The position numbers and the translations under genes were made by a program. Under the pieces are notes generated by a model, which saw nothing but the letters and a program-made list of their open reading frames with translations, searched no databases and was not told where the DNA came from. From the NCBI GenBank assembly GCA_029858285.1, contig JAOUFN010000007.1, forward strand, positions 1-64,000: a stretch of 64,000 bases of DNA, written 5' to 3'. The stretch comes from Nitrospirota bacterium. Lineage in GTDB: Bacteria > Nitrospirota > JACRHL01. Within the stretch, counting starts at the first letter, position 1, and each line of letters starts with the position of its first letter. Of this stretch, positions 9,930 to 20,258 are shown in pieces.

Positions 9930-10897
9930 AGGCGGCTCCGTTAGCGCGGTCTTACGAAAGTGGTGCCCTGCCGCGCCTGTCCTACGTCATTCCCCTGCTC
10001 AACGAGAAGGCCTCCCTGGAAGAGCTGTACCGGCGCATTGCCACCGTTACCGAGCGTGCGGGGTGCCAGTTCGAAGTGCTGTTTGTGGACGACGGCAGCC
10101 GCGATGGATCGTTTGAGGTGGTGGCGGAACTGGGTCGCCGCGACCCACGGGTCCGTGGTGTCCGGTTTGGCCGCAACCGGGGCAAATCCGCAGCCCTCGA
10201 CGCCGGTTTTCGTGCCGCCCTAGGGGATGTGATCATTACCATGGACGCCGACCTTCAGGACGACCCGGAGGAAGTCCCCCGCATGCTGGAACTGTTGGCC
10301 AGCCACAATCTTGATGTGGTTTCCGGCTGGAAGCGGTCTCGCCGCGACCCGTTTTCCCGGCGGCTGCTGTCGCGCATTTTCAACGGTGTGACTGCGCGCT
10401 TCTCGGGCCTGCATCTGCATGACTTCAATTGTGGCTTCAAGGCCTATCGTCGCCAGGTCATCGACCACACCCGGGTGTACGGGGAATTGCACCGTTTTTT
10501 GCCGGTCCTGGCCCACTGGAACGGCTTTCGGGTGGGAGAGATGGAAGTGCGCCACCACCCGCGCCGATTTGGCTCTTCGCGCTATGGCGCCTCGCGCATC
10601 GTGAAGGGGTTGTTCGACTTCATTACTGTGATGTTTCTGGTCAAGTTCAGCCGTCGGCCACTACACCTGTTCGGCTCCATCGGTATGCTGTGCCTTCTGG
10701 CAGGTGGAGGCATCAGCCTGTTCTTCGTCGCCCAGTGGCTGTCGGGGGTTCCGATGCGGCTGCGACCGGTCATGGTGGGTGGATGGGTACTGGTGCTGGT
10801 GGGTATCCAGTTCTTCTCGATTGGCCTCCTGGGGGAGATGCTGGCCCGCAGCCAGCACGAGAGCGAAGAAGCTCCCGTACAGGACCGGGTGGGATAA
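9926..10897 (+). CDS. Family-2 glycosyltransferase, GtrB/ArnC-like polyprenyl-phosphate sugar synthase
   Basis: 323 residues starting at the ATG inside the previous stop (ATGA overlap). Motifs are YVIPLLNEKASLEEL, FVDDGSRDGS and MDADLQDDPEE, the last typical of ArnC/GtrB/YfdH-type undecaprenyl-phosphate glycosyltransferases. RFGSSRYGASRI precedes two C-terminal transmembrane helices (residues ~245-300), which is also the GtrB layout. It likely charges polyprenyl phosphate with a sugar at the inner membrane. Together with the preceding GT2 it gives the locus two potential lipid-donor synthases for the two TMTC-like proteins. Confidence 0.85.
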   Translation: MKAAPLARSYESGALPRLSYVIPLLNEKASLEELYRRIATVTERAGCQFEVLFVDDGSRDGSFEVVAELGRRDPRVRGVRFGRNRGKSAALDAGFRAALGDVIITMDADLQDDPEEVPRMLELLASHNLDVVSGWKRSRRDPFSRRLLSRIFNGVTARFSGLHLHDFNCGFKAYRRQVIDHTRVYGELHRFLPVLAHWNGFRVGEMEVRHHPRRFGSSRYGASRIVKGLFDFITVMFLVKFSRRPLHLFGSIGMLCLLAGGGISLFFVAQWLSGVPMRLRPVMVGGWVLVLVGIQFFSIGLLGEMLARSQHESEEAPVQDRVG

Positions 10898-10900
10898 CCG

Positions 10901-12097
10901 ATGCACCAGGGACATGAGGGGGGGGGCCAACCCGTCAAATGGGGGGTATGTCTGCTGTCGTCTTCCTATCCCAGCCCGCAGGCGCCCACCCGAGGGGCCT
11001 TTGTGGAGGACATCGCCAAGGGTGTCTACAGCCGTTGGCCAGTTTCGGTGGTGGCGCCGCGCATCTACCCCCAAGACCCCGTCGCCGAAGTACGCAACAG
11101 CTTGGCAATCAAGCGTTTTTCCTTCGGTTCCCGGGGGGTGTTGCTCAAGGAATATGGCCACACCCCTCTGTGGCTGATGCTGCGTTACATGCTGTCCGGG
11201 GTGCTCTCTTGCCTTCGGGTGTCCCGCGGGCACCAGTTAATATTCGCCCACTGGGTGGTGCCCGCCGGAGTGATCGGCGCTGTCGTTTCCTGGCTCACGG
11301 GCAAACCGTTGGCGGTGTATGCACACGGCTCCGACATCAATGTATATGCCGACAAATCCGCCCTGTACCGCCTCCTTACCCGTTTGGTTCTGGGCCGGGC
11401 ACGCCACGTGTTTGCGGTCAGCCGGGAGATCCACGAGCGCCTGGAACATCGCTGGAGTGTGCCGCCGGAACGTTTGTCATTGATCCCCTGTGGGATCGAT
11501 ACGCGGATGTTTTTCCCCGCCGAATCCCAGTCGGAATTGGTGTCGCCGCCGCGTTTTCTCTTCGTGGGTGACCTGGTTCCTGCCAAGGGGGTGCCGGAAC
11601 TGGTGGATGCGGCGCTGGAGTTGTGGCGGGAAGGGATGGTGTTCCGGCTTGATGTGGTGGGCGACGGCCCTCTCAGGCAGGAGTTTACCGCCCGGCTTGC
11701 CGAGATGGGAGCGGACAAGATCATCACCTTTCATGGACCTCTGCCGCGCACGGAAGTGGCCAGGTTGATGCGCCGCAACCACTGCCTGGTGCTGCCATCC
11801 CACAACGAGGGCACTCCCCTGTGTGTGATGGAAGCCCTTTCTTCCGGTATTCCTGTGCTGGCCAGCCGGGTCGGGGGGATTCCAGACCTGGTGCGGGATG
11901 GCGTGGATGGACTTCTGGTGCCCCCCCGCGATGTGTCCGCCCTGAGTGCGGCACTGCACCGACTAGCCAGTGAGGAGGGGTTGATGAAGTCCATGGGTGA
12001 CGCTGCGCGTACCACCGGCGAGCGTTTTTCTCTGGAACGCCGCCGCGATCAGGTGTGCCAGGCGTTGGCGGCAGCGTTCCCGGAACTGGGCGATTGA
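10901..12097 (+). CDS. Family-4 glycosyltransferase
   Basis: A 398-residue GT-B fold enzyme. The N-terminal half has the hydrophobic core and HGSDINVYADKS of GT4 acceptor domains. The C-terminal donor domain carries FVGDLVPAKGV, a histidine/glutamate motif (SHNEGTPLCVMEALSSG, the E-x7-E pattern) and VGGIPDLVRDGVDG. GT4 enzymes use nucleotide-sugar donors in the cytoplasm to build lipid-linked oligosaccharides or exopolysaccharide. It starts 3 bp after the preceding glycosyltransferase and closes the plus-strand block; its 3' end faces the convergent histidine phosphatase gene 26 bp away. Substrate unknown. Confidence 0.85.
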   Translation: MHQGHEGGGQPVKWGVCLLSSSYPSPQAPTRGAFVEDIAKGVYSRWPVSVVAPRIYPQDPVAEVRNSLAIKRFSFGSRGVLLKEYGHTPLWLMLRYMLSGVLSCLRVSRGHQLIFAHWVVPAGVIGAVVSWLTGKPLAVYAHGSDINVYADKSALYRLLTRLVLGRARHVFAVSREIHERLEHRWSVPPERLSLIPCGIDTRMFFPAESQSELVSPPRFLFVGDLVPAKGVPELVDAALELWREGMVFRLDVVGDGPLRQEFTARLAEMGADKIITFHGPLPRTEVARLMRRNHCLVLPSHNEGTPLCVMEALSSGIPVLASRVGGIPDLVRDGVDGLLVPPRDVSALSAALHRLASEEGLMKSMGDAARTTGERFSLERRRDQVCQALAAAFPELGD

Positions 12098-12123
12098 CCC
12101 CCCTGGGTGCCGGGGTGGCGCCT

Positions 12124-12822
12124 TCAGAGTTGGGTCACGACAGCAGGCTGCGTATCACTTAACTCCACCCGGAAGAGCTGATCGTGCTGCGGGCGCACGG
12201 GCTGTTCGGTGGGGATGCGCAGGTAGTGGCGCAGTACCGTTTCGATCACCCCGAAATGGGTCATCACCAGCACCCGTTCTCCGGCGTGGCGTGCGCTGAT
12301 CTCGGCCACAAATTCCAGCACCCGATTTTGCAGATCTTGCCCACTTTCGCCGCCGGGGTAGGCCTGCCATGGATGGCGTTTGTGGTGCAGGATGAGTTCC
12401 AGCACCTCGTCCACCGGGCGCCCGGTGTGCTCCCCAAAATCGATCTCCATCAGCCGCGGGTCGTATGACACCGGGGTTTCCGTCAGTCCCAGGTGGGTGC
12501 GCAGATGGCCCAGCGTGTCCCGCGCCCGTTGCAGGGGAGAACAGTACTGGTGGGGCCAGTCCGGGAGGGTATTGGGGGAGCGAGAAGCGCTGCTCTCCCC
12601 ACTCTTTCCACCGGCTAAGGTTGTCTCCTCCAGCGCGGCCAGTTTAGCGGCCATGGCCCGGGTGGCGCGGATGGCATGCGCGGTGAGGGGGGTGTCATCC
12701 TGCCCCTGAATGCGCCGCGCCCGGTTGGCTTCGGTCTCACCGTGGCGCAAAAACAGCAGGGTAGTGGTCAGCAGAGGGTGGGGCCTCCCATGGCAGCGGT
12801 CACTTGAATCTGGCTGTGCCAA
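12124..12822 (-). CDS. Histidine phosphatase family protein (phosphoglycerate mutase-like)
   Basis: 232 residues with the RHGETEANR signature near the N-terminus, so the phospho-accepting histidine is present, and the second catalytic histidine in VMTHFGVIETV near residue 185. The LMEIDFGEHTGRP stretch and overall size resemble CobC/GpmB-type phosphatases. No cobalamin genes are nearby, so a CobC role is not supported. The only in-frame start gives a 23-bp overlap with the upstream DUF599 gene, which suggests coupled expression. The ~25-residue Ser/Gly-rich insertion near residue 65 is unusual for the family. Confidence 0.8.
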   Translation of the reverse strand: MAQPDSSDRCHGRPHPLLTTTLLFLRHGETEANRARRIQGQDDTPLTAHAIRATRAMAAKLAALEETTLAGGKSGESSASRSPNTLPDWPHQYCSPLQRARDTLGHLRTHLGLTETPVSYDPRLMEIDFGEHTGRPVDEVLELILHHKRHPWQAYPGGESGQDLQNRVLEFVAEISARHAGERVLVMTHFGVIETVLRHYLRIPTEQPVRPQHDQLFRVELSDTQPAVVTQL

Positions 12823-13477
12823 AATCCAGTTTCATCAGGATGAAGCCCACCGACACGGTGGCCAGGATGCACGGCGTGGGACCCAGGAACCACAGTACAG
12901 CGGGGATCAGGAAATAGAACGAACGCATGCCGAAGGTGTAGTGCCGACCGGCGATGGCATACAGGTTGTACACAAAATCCGTCGCGTCGTATCCGGTGGC
13001 TTGACGGATTGCCTCCGGCGGTGCCCCCAGCAGCATGCCCACGTGGTTGAGCAGACGCACGCACAGGGAAAAATAAAACAGCGAAGCCGCAAACAGCACA
13101 ATCAGGGTGAGCAGCTTGATGGCCAGCAACCAGTCCCGCACCTGCCCGGTTCCAGGGCCGATGAACAGGTGCTGGGTGGATTCCAGATTCAACAGCAGAC
13201 TGATGAGTCCGCCGATCAGCACCACCGATGCGGTGGCCAGAAACGACGCCGCCATGTTGATGTTGCGCAGCGTCTGCACGCCGACGATTCCGGTATTCTC
13301 GTCAAAGATTTTCTGTACCCAGGCCCGCCGGATCAGGTTGATCTTGCCCTTGAAGATCAACTCCGGCCGACGGCGCACCAGGTAGTTGTAGAGCATGTGG
13401 TAGCCAATGGTGAAACTGAGAAACACCAGGAAGGCCAAGGTATCCAGAGGGTGCTGGTCGATGAGATCCCACAGCAT
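12800..13477 (-). CDS. DUF599 family membrane protein
   Basis: 225 residues with about four transmembrane segments (residues ~14-34, 74-98, 114-140 and 185-215). The features YNYLVRRRP and NMAASFLATASV...GG are typical of DUF599 (YqfA-like) proteins, whose function is unknown. It lies 3 bp downstream of a single-span protein and overlaps the histidine phosphatase gene, at the distal end of the arg-lysA run. No regulation is visible between it and its neighbours. Confidence 0.75.
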   Translation of the reverse strand: MLWDLIDQHPLDTLAFLVFLSFTIGYHMLYNYLVRRRPELIFKGKINLIRRAWVQKIFDENTGIVGVQTLRNINMAASFLATASVVLIGGLISLLLNLESTQHLFIGPGTGQVRDWLLAIKLLTLIVLFAASLFYFSLCVRLLNHVGMLLGAPPEAIRQATGYDATDFVYNLYAIAGRHYTFGMRSFYFLIPAVLWFLGPTPCILATVSVGFILMKLDFGTARFK

Positions 13478-13480
13478 GGG

Positions 13481-13978
13481 TCAGCGGCCTCCAGAGACGG
13501 TGTCGGAACCGGTGCCGGTGGTCAGCAGAGCGGCTTGCCCGGCCAATGTTTCCAGTTCGACCACCTCGGCCCGGGTGATCACCCGGTCGGACAGCACGGC
13601 ATCAATGCGCTGGATCATGTCCAGCACCAGCGGATCGGGCAATTCGCGCCTGTCGGCGCGGGCAAAAAAGGTATCCAGGGTGTGTATCAGGTGGCGCGCG
13701 TCGTCCAGCTGCACGTCCGCGGCCAGTGCCTCGGGAATGCTTCGCTGCACGGTGTAGTCGCGATAGAAGCCAACCAGCAGGCTGCGCCCGGTAAAGAACA
13801 GGATCAGACTGGCCAGCGCCAGGGCGGCGCCGGTAAACAGCAGCACCAGAAAAAAAGTGCGGCCCTTCTTGCGCGGTACCCGGGGCGGCGTTGGTCCCGC
13901 CTGGGCGTGTTCTCCCAAGGTGGCAAACGGGTCGCCTGGGCGAGGTGGCCGGGGTGGAAATGTCTCGCCTACTGCCAC
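13481..13978 (-). CDS. Single-span membrane protein of unknown function
   Basis: 165 residues, not recognised. The first ~38 residues are Pro/Gly-rich with a basic stretch (PRKKGR), followed by one clear transmembrane helix (~42-64). The C-terminal ~100 residues are soluble and helical. The topology suggests a cytoplasmic proline-rich tail and a periplasmic helical domain. It overlaps the 3' end of lysA by 10 bp and sits 3 bp before the DUF599 gene, so it is probably in the same transcript. Confidence 0.65.
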   Translation of the reverse strand: MAVGETFPPRPPRPGDPFATLGEHAQAGPTPPRVPRKKGRTFFLVLLFTGAALALASLILFFTGRSLLVGFYRDYTVQRSIPEALAADVQLDDARHLIHTLDTFFARADRRELPDPLVLDMIQRIDAVLSDRVITRAEVVELETLAGQAALLTTGTGSDTVSGGR

Positions 13979-15237
13979 GGAATGACCTCCCTCGCCACCA
14001 GATCTTCGTAGGTTTCCCGAGTGCGGATCACGTGCACGGTGGTGCCGTCCACCAACACTTCCGGCACCCGTGGGCGGGAATTGTAGGTGGAGGACATGGA
14101 AAAGCCGTAGGCCCCGGCGCTCATCACCGCCAGCAATTCCCCTTCTTCGGGGCGGGGCAGCGTGCGGTTACGGGCCAGAAAATCCCCCGATTCGCAGATT
14201 GGCCCCACTACATCCGCCAGGATATCCTTGCGCAGCACCCCCTGCGAGTCCAGCGGTTCCCGCACCGGGATGATCTTGTGATAGGCGTTGTAGAGACTGG
14301 GGCGCATCAGGTCGTTCATGGCGCCGTCCACCACCAGAAAATTCTTGTCCGTATGCTCCTTGGTGCGCAGCACTCGGGTGACAAACACTCCCGCGTTTCC
14401 CGCGATCACCCGGCCCGGTTCGGTGATGATGTGTACGCCCAGGGACGCCAGGATCGGTACCACTGCCTCGGCCAGTTGTTCGGGGCTGGGGGGCTGGGTG
14501 TCTTCGTAGGGGATGCCGATGCCGCCGCCGATGTCCAGGCACTCGATGGCAAGGCCCGCAGCCCGCAGGGAACGGATCAGTTCCGCGGCGCGTTCCACCG
14601 CTTCGACAAAGGGCGGAATCTGGGTGATCTGGCTGCCGATGTGCTGATGCACGCCGATCACCCGGATGTGGGGCATGGCGGCGGCCTTCAGAAAAACTTC
14701 CTCGACGCCCTTTACAGGGAAGCCGAACTTGTTTTCCTTGAGACCGGTGGAGATATAGGGATGGGTCTGCGGGTCCACGTCCGGGTTGACGCGCAGCGCC
14801 ACCGGGGCGCGCAGCCCGAGTTCACCCGCCACGCGGTTGATCATGGTCAGTTCCGGGCCGCTTTCTACCGAGAACATGCGGATGCCCGCACGCAGGGCGG
14901 CGGCCACCTCCGGCTCGGTCTTGCCCACGCCGGAGAACACGATGCGCTCGCCGGGGATGCCGGCGCGCAGGACGCGGAACAGTTCGCCGCCAGAGACGAT
15001 GTCAGCCCCTGCTCCGAGACGCCCCAGAAGGGACAAAATGGCAATGTTGGAACATGCCTTGACGGCGAACGCAGTCAAGTGTGGCAGGGCGGCAAAGGCC
15101 CCGTCGAACACCGTGTAGTGGCGGGTGAGGGTGGCCTGACTATAGAGGTAAAACGGGGTGCCCACCTGCCGGGCGATGTCGCGGATCTCTACCCCTTCAC
15201 AGCGCAGTTCGCCATGGTGGTACTCAAAATGGTGCAT
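13969..15237 (-). CDS. lysA: Diaminopimelate decarboxylase
   Basis: 422 residues from the ATG at 15237, which begins MHHFEYHHGEL, the usual LysA opening. PLP-binding Lys lies in AFAVKACSN; GGELFRVL, the glycine-rich GGGIGIPY and the C-terminal active-site Cys region CESGDFLAR are all present. LysA decarboxylates meso-diaminopimelate to L-lysine in the cytoplasm, the last step of lysine synthesis. The gene starts inside the small lipoprotein gene that links it to argH. The order argH-small lipoprotein-lysA is shared with many gammaproteobacteria. Confidence 0.95.
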   Translation of the reverse strand: MHHFEYHHGELRCEGVEIRDIARQVGTPFYLYSQATLTRHYTVFDGAFAALPHLTAFAVKACSNIAILSLLGRLGAGADIVSGGELFRVLRAGIPGERIVFSGVGKTEPEVAAALRAGIRMFSVESGPELTMINRVAGELGLRAPVALRVNPDVDPQTHPYISTGLKENKFGFPVKGVEEVFLKAAAMPHIRVIGVHQHIGSQITQIPPFVEAVERAAELIRSLRAAGLAIECLDIGGGIGIPYEDTQPPSPEQLAEAVVPILASLGVHIITEPGRVIAGNAGVFVTRVLRTKEHTDKNFLVVDGAMNDLMRPSLYNAYHKIIPVREPLDSQGVLRKDILADVVGPICESGDFLARNRTLPRPEEGELLAVMSAGAYGFSMSSTYNSRPRVPEVLVDGTTVHVIRTRETYEDLVAREVIPWQ

Positions 15238-15358
15238 GGGACTCCCCGGCTGGGCGTGCGCCTTCAGTGGGCGGTACCAAAGGTCCCACATGGCCGCAGG
15301 CGCCCGCCAGCAGCGCTGTCCCCAGTATCAGCAAAATCAGGAACAGACGCGTTTTCAC
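15224..15358 (-). CDS. lptM: Small lipoprotein, LptM (YifL)-like
   Basis: A 44-residue ORF between argH and lysA that is easily missed. It starts at a GTG overlapping the argH stop by 4 bp and ends 14 bp inside lysA. The sequence has MKTR, a hydrophobic core, LLAGAC as lipobox (Cys 21) and then CGHVGPLVPP. This closely fits the CGQKGPL pattern of LptM/YifL, the small lipoprotein that stabilises the LptD/E lipopolysaccharide translocon and is encoded next to lysA in enterobacteria. Position, overlap on both sides and motif together make it convincing despite its length. Confidence 0.8.
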   Translation of the reverse strand: MKTRLFLILLILGTALLAGACGHVGPLVPPTEGARPAGESHAPF

Positions 15359-16794
15359 GGCAGCGTCTCCTCCCAGAATTGCAGCCGCTCCGCCACCCGT
15401 TGCGGCGCGGTGCCCCCCGGCTGGCTCTTGCGCGCAAGGCTGGCGTCAATGGTGGCGTAGGTGGTGATGTCGTCGTCAAAACGGTCGGAAAATGCGCGGA
15501 ATTCCGCCACCGACAAATCCTCGATCTCCCACTTTCGCTCAATGCAGTCGCGCACCACACGCCCCACTACCTCGTGGGCTTCGCGAAACGGCAGGCCCCG
15601 GGTGACCAGATAGTCCGCCAGATCGGTGGCCAGCAGATATCCCCCCTTCAGGGAGAGCGCTGCCCGCTCGCGGTTGACACTGGCGTCGGCCATCATCGCG
15701 GCGGTGATGGACAGGCAGGCGGAAAGTGTGTCCACACCATCGAACAGTGGCTCCTTGTCCTCCTGCATGTCCTTGTTGTAGGCCAGCGGCAGGCCTTTCA
15801 TCGTGGTCAGCAGGGAAAACAGATCGCCGTACACGCGGCCGGTCTTGCCGCGGATCAGTTCCGGCATGTCCGGATTTTTTTTCTGGGGCATCATCGACGA
15901 GCCGGTGCAAAAGCGGTCTGGCAGGGAGATCAGGGCGAACTCGCTGGTGGACCACAGCACCAGTTCCTCCGAAAGCCGGGACAGGTGCATCATGCAGATA
16001 CTGGCCGCAGCCAGAAACTCGATGACAAAATCCCGGTCGGAGACCGCATCCAGGGAGTTGGGGGTAAGGGCAGCGAAACCCATTTCGCGGCGCGCCACCT
16101 CGCGCGGCACCGGGATATTGGCGCCGGTGAGGGCGCCGGACCCAAGGGGGGAGCGGTCCATGCGCCGGGCGCAATCACTAAAGCGTTCCCGGTCGCGCTC
16201 CAGCATTTCCACATAGGCCAACATGTGGTGTGCGAACAATACCGGTTGGGCGCGCTGCAGGTGGGTGTAACCGCACATCACCACGTCCTGATGGGCGCGG
16301 CCGCACGTAACCAGACTGCGCTGGGTGGACTGGATCAGGCGTGTGATGCGATTGATTTCGGCCATCAGGTACAGGCGCACGTCGGTGGTCACCTGATCGT
16401 TGCGCGAGCGACCGGTGTGCAACTTGCCCCCCAGGGGGCCGATTCGCTCCGTGAGGCGCGCTTCCACATTCATGTGGATGTCCTCCAGACGCACCGAAAA
16501 GGCAAAGCTGCCGTCCTCGATTTCTGCCAGGATTGCGTTCAACCCGTCCTCGACCTGTTGCCCTTCCTGCACGGTGAGTACCCCGGCGGCCACCAGGGCG
16601 CGGGCCTGGGCGACACTACCTTGCACATCGTAGCGGGCCAGCCGCTGCTCAAAGGCGATAGAGGCGTTGAAAGCGGCGACCTCGTCGGTAACCGCCTCGT
16701 CAAAGCGCCCCCCCCACATGCGGTTCGGTCGGTCGGTGGCGGACCTGTTGGCTGGTGGTGCGCCGGACGTATCGGATGTCTTTTTCCTGGGCAT
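15355..16794 (-). CDS. argH: Argininosuccinate lyase
   Basis: 479 residues. It contains the fumarase/aspartase-superfamily signature GSSMMPQKKNPD with the mobile catalytic Ser loop, plus MWGGRFDE near the N-terminus and the substrate-binding HTGRSRNDQV. It splits argininosuccinate into arginine and fumarate, the last step of arginine synthesis. The first ~22 residues (KKTSDTSGAPP...) precede the conserved MWGGRF and are a non-conserved extension, so a later start is possible. It lies 32 bp after argG. Confidence 0.95.
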   Translation of the reverse strand: MPRKKTSDTSGAPPANRSATDRPNRMWGGRFDEAVTDEVAAFNASIAFEQRLARYDVQGSVAQARALVAAGVLTVQEGQQVEDGLNAILAEIEDGSFAFSVRLEDIHMNVEARLTERIGPLGGKLHTGRSRNDQVTTDVRLYLMAEINRITRLIQSTQRSLVTCGRAHQDVVMCGYTHLQRAQPVLFAHHMLAYVEMLERDRERFSDCARRMDRSPLGSGALTGANIPVPREVARREMGFAALTPNSLDAVSDRDFVIEFLAAASICMMHLSRLSEELVLWSTSEFALISLPDRFCTGSSMMPQKKNPDMPELIRGKTGRVYGDLFSLLTTMKGLPLAYNKDMQEDKEPLFDGVDTLSACLSITAAMMADASVNRERAALSLKGGYLLATDLADYLVTRGLPFREAHEVVGRVVRDCIERKWEIEDLSVAEFRAFSDRFDDDITTYATIDASLARKSQPGGTAPQRVAERLQFWEETLP

Positions 16795-16826
16795 CGGGAG
16801 TCTTGGTCGGCAGGGTCGCCGACGGC

Positions 16827-18041
<1,215 letters not shown>

Positions 18042-18102
18042 TCCCCTGATTCCCGTCGTTTAACTGTTCCGTGGTCTGCCGTGTTACCGCCTTCGGAGGG
18101 CA

Positions 18103-19035
18103 TCAAATGCCCGCTCCGGTGAGCAGCCGCAGCAGGATGGCTTTCTGAATGTGCAAACGGTTTTCCGCCTGGTCGAACACTGCCGAGCGCGGTCCGTCCA
18201 TGACCTCGGCGCTGACCTCCAGCCCCCGGTAGGCGGGCAGACAGTGCATGAAAATTGCGTCCGGAGCCGCCCTGCCGAGCAGATCGCCATTGACCTGGTA
18301 GCGCTCGAACTCGTGCTTACGCTGCTCCGCAGAGGCCTCCTGCCCCATACTGGCCCACACATCGGTGTATACCACTTGGGCGCTGGTGACGGCGACAAAA
18401 GGGTCTGTCCCCACGCTCACCCGACCACCTCCACTGTCTGCCAGACGAGCCGTGGTGCGGACCACTTCCGGGGCGGGAGCATAGCCCGGCGGGGTGGCTA
18501 CACGCAGGGTCATGCCGGTGAGGGCGGCGGCCTCCATCAGGGAGTGGACCACGTTGTTGCCATCCCCCACATAGGCCATTTCCCGCCCCTTGAGGGCACC
18601 GAAGCGCTCGCGGATGGTAAGAAGGTCTCCCAGTGCCTGGCACGGATGGGCCAGGTCGGTAAGTCCATTGATGACCGGCACGCTGGAATGCTGTGCCCAC
18701 TCCTCAATGCACGGGTGGCCGAAGGTACGGATCATCAATCCATCCACATAGCGCGACAGGGTACGCGCCGTATCGGAAACGCTTTCGCCTCTACCCAACT
18801 GGCTGTCCTGGGTGCTGATCAGCAACGCCGCGCCGCCGAGCTGGTTCATGGCCACCTCGAAGGAGATCCGGGTGCGCGTGGAATGCTTGTCGAACAGCAT
18901 GCCCAGAGTTCGGCCACACAGGGCCTGGGCATATTCCGGAACCCGCGGACGGGCCTTGATATCCGCCGCCAGGTCCAGCAGCGCGGCGACCCCGCCGGGG
19001 GTAACCCCGGAGAGGGTGAGCAGATGCCGGGTCAT
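18103..19035 (-). CDS. argF: Ornithine carbamoyltransferase
   Basis: 310 residues from the ATG at 19035, which overlaps the argD stop by 4 bp. The carbamoyl-phosphate motif STRTR is at residues 52-56, HPCQALGD binds carbamoyl phosphate, and HCLPAYRG carries the ornithine-site cysteine. It makes citrulline from ornithine. A longer open frame upstream overlaps argD extensively and lacks family similarity, so the ATG at 19035 is preferred. Confidence 0.95.
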   Translation of the reverse strand: MTRHLLTLSGVTPGGVAALLDLAADIKARPRVPEYAQALCGRTLGMLFDKHSTRTRISFEVAMNQLGGAALLISTQDSQLGRGESVSDTARTLSRYVDGLMIRTFGHPCIEEWAQHSSVPVINGLTDLAHPCQALGDLLTIRERFGALKGREMAYVGDGNNVVHSLMEAAALTGMTLRVATPPGYAPAPEVVRTTARLADSGGGRVSVGTDPFVAVTSAQVVYTDVWASMGQEASAEQRKHEFERYQVNGDLLGRAAPDAIFMHCLPAYRGLEVSAEVMDGPRSAVFDQAENRLHIQKAILLRLLTGAGI

Positions 19036-20231
19036 GCAGGCACCTGGGCTCCGGCGCTGGCGAGGGCGCGGGTGAAAATGGTCAGGGCCTCGTCCACATC
19101 GGCCTCGCGTACCGTGAGTGGCGGCATGAAACGCACCACATGTGGGCCCGCCAGCGCCAGCAGCAGGCCGTCCGCCAGGCATGCCTCGGCCACCGGTCGG
19201 GCCGGGATGGAAAGTTCGCAGCCAATCAGCAGGCCTCGACCGCGCACCTCGCGGATGACCGGCTGGGTGGCGGCCAGGGTTTCCAGGCCCAGCATGATGC
19301 GTGCGCCCATGCGCTGGGTGTTGCCCAGAATCCACGGATCCTCGCGCAGGGTTTCCAGCACCGCCAGGGCGGCAGCGCAGGCCAGCGGGTTGCCGCCGAA
19401 TGTGCTGCCGTGGGTGCCGGGGCCCAGAGCCCTGGCAATCTCGTCCCGCGCCACCAGTGCGCCGATGGGGAAGCCGTTGCCCAGTCCCTTGGCCAGGGTC
19501 ATGGCATCCGGCACCACCCCCTCGTGCTCATAGGCGAACAGGGAGCCGCAGCGGCCCACGCCGGTCTGCACCTCATCGAATATCAGCAACAGTTCCTCGC
19601 GATTGCATACCTCGCGCAGGTCCGTCAGGTAGCCGGCAGGGGGGATGTTGACGCCACCCTCGCCCTGAATCGGTTCCACCATCACCGCCGCCGTCTGCGG
19701 GGTGATGGCCGCCTCGACGGCGGCCACGTCGCCATAGGGCACATGGACGAAGCCGGGGGGCAGGGGGTTGAACCCTTCCTTCACTTTGTCCTGCCCGGTG
19801 GCGGCCATGGTGGTGAGGGTGCGGCCGTGGAACGACTGGGTGGCGGTGATGATCTCGTAGCGATTCGGCCCCATGGACTTGCGCACCAGTTTAATGGCCG
19901 CCTCATTGGCCTCGGCTCCGGAGTTACAAAAAAATACCCGACCGGTGAACGATGCGGCGGTGAGGGCCTCGGCCAGTTCAATCTGGGGCTCGGTGAAAAA
20001 CAGATTCGAGGAATGCACCAGCCGCTGGGCCTGCTTCTGGATGGCCAGGGTCACCTTGGGGTGGCAGTGCCCCAGGCTGGTGACGGCCACCCCGGCGGTG
20101 AAATCCAGATATGAACGCCCGGACGGGTCGAACAGCCGACAGTCGCGCCCCTTTGTGACCACGAGGGGGAAGCGGGCATAATTCGGGAACAGGACCTGTT
20201 CTGCCCGCTGGATGATGGCGTTGTGCTGCAA
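19032..20231 (-). CDS. argD: Acetylornithine aminotransferase
   Basis: 399 residues, a class-III PLP aminotransferase. The PLP lysine is in TLAKGLGNGFPIGA, with IFDEVQTGVGRCG binding the cofactor ring and NSGAEANEAAIK at the phosphate. It transaminates N-acetylglutamate semialdehyde, and possibly the succinyl-diaminopimelate pathway intermediate, which fits co-transcription with lysA. Start is TTG at 20231 with a GGAG 11 nt upstream and a good promoter just before it. First gene of the arg-lysA run. Confidence 0.95.
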   Translation of the reverse strand: MQHNAIIQRAEQVLFPNYARFPLVVTKGRDCRLFDPSGRSYLDFTAGVAVTSLGHCHPKVTLAIQKQAQRLVHSSNLFFTEPQIELAEALTAASFTGRVFFCNSGAEANEAAIKLVRKSMGPNRYEIITATQSFHGRTLTTMAATGQDKVKEGFNPLPPGFVHVPYGDVAAVEAAITPQTAAVMVEPIQGEGGVNIPPAGYLTDLREVCNREELLLIFDEVQTGVGRCGSLFAYEHEGVVPDAMTLAKGLGNGFPIGALVARDEIARALGPGTHGSTFGGNPLACAAALAVLETLREDPWILGNTQRMGARIMLGLETLAATQPVIREVRGRGLLIGCELSIPARPVAEACLADGLLLALAGPHVVRFMPPLTVREADVDEALTIFTRALASAGAQVPA

Positions 20232-20258
20232 GTCGGATGGCTCCGGAAAAAGACTGTG

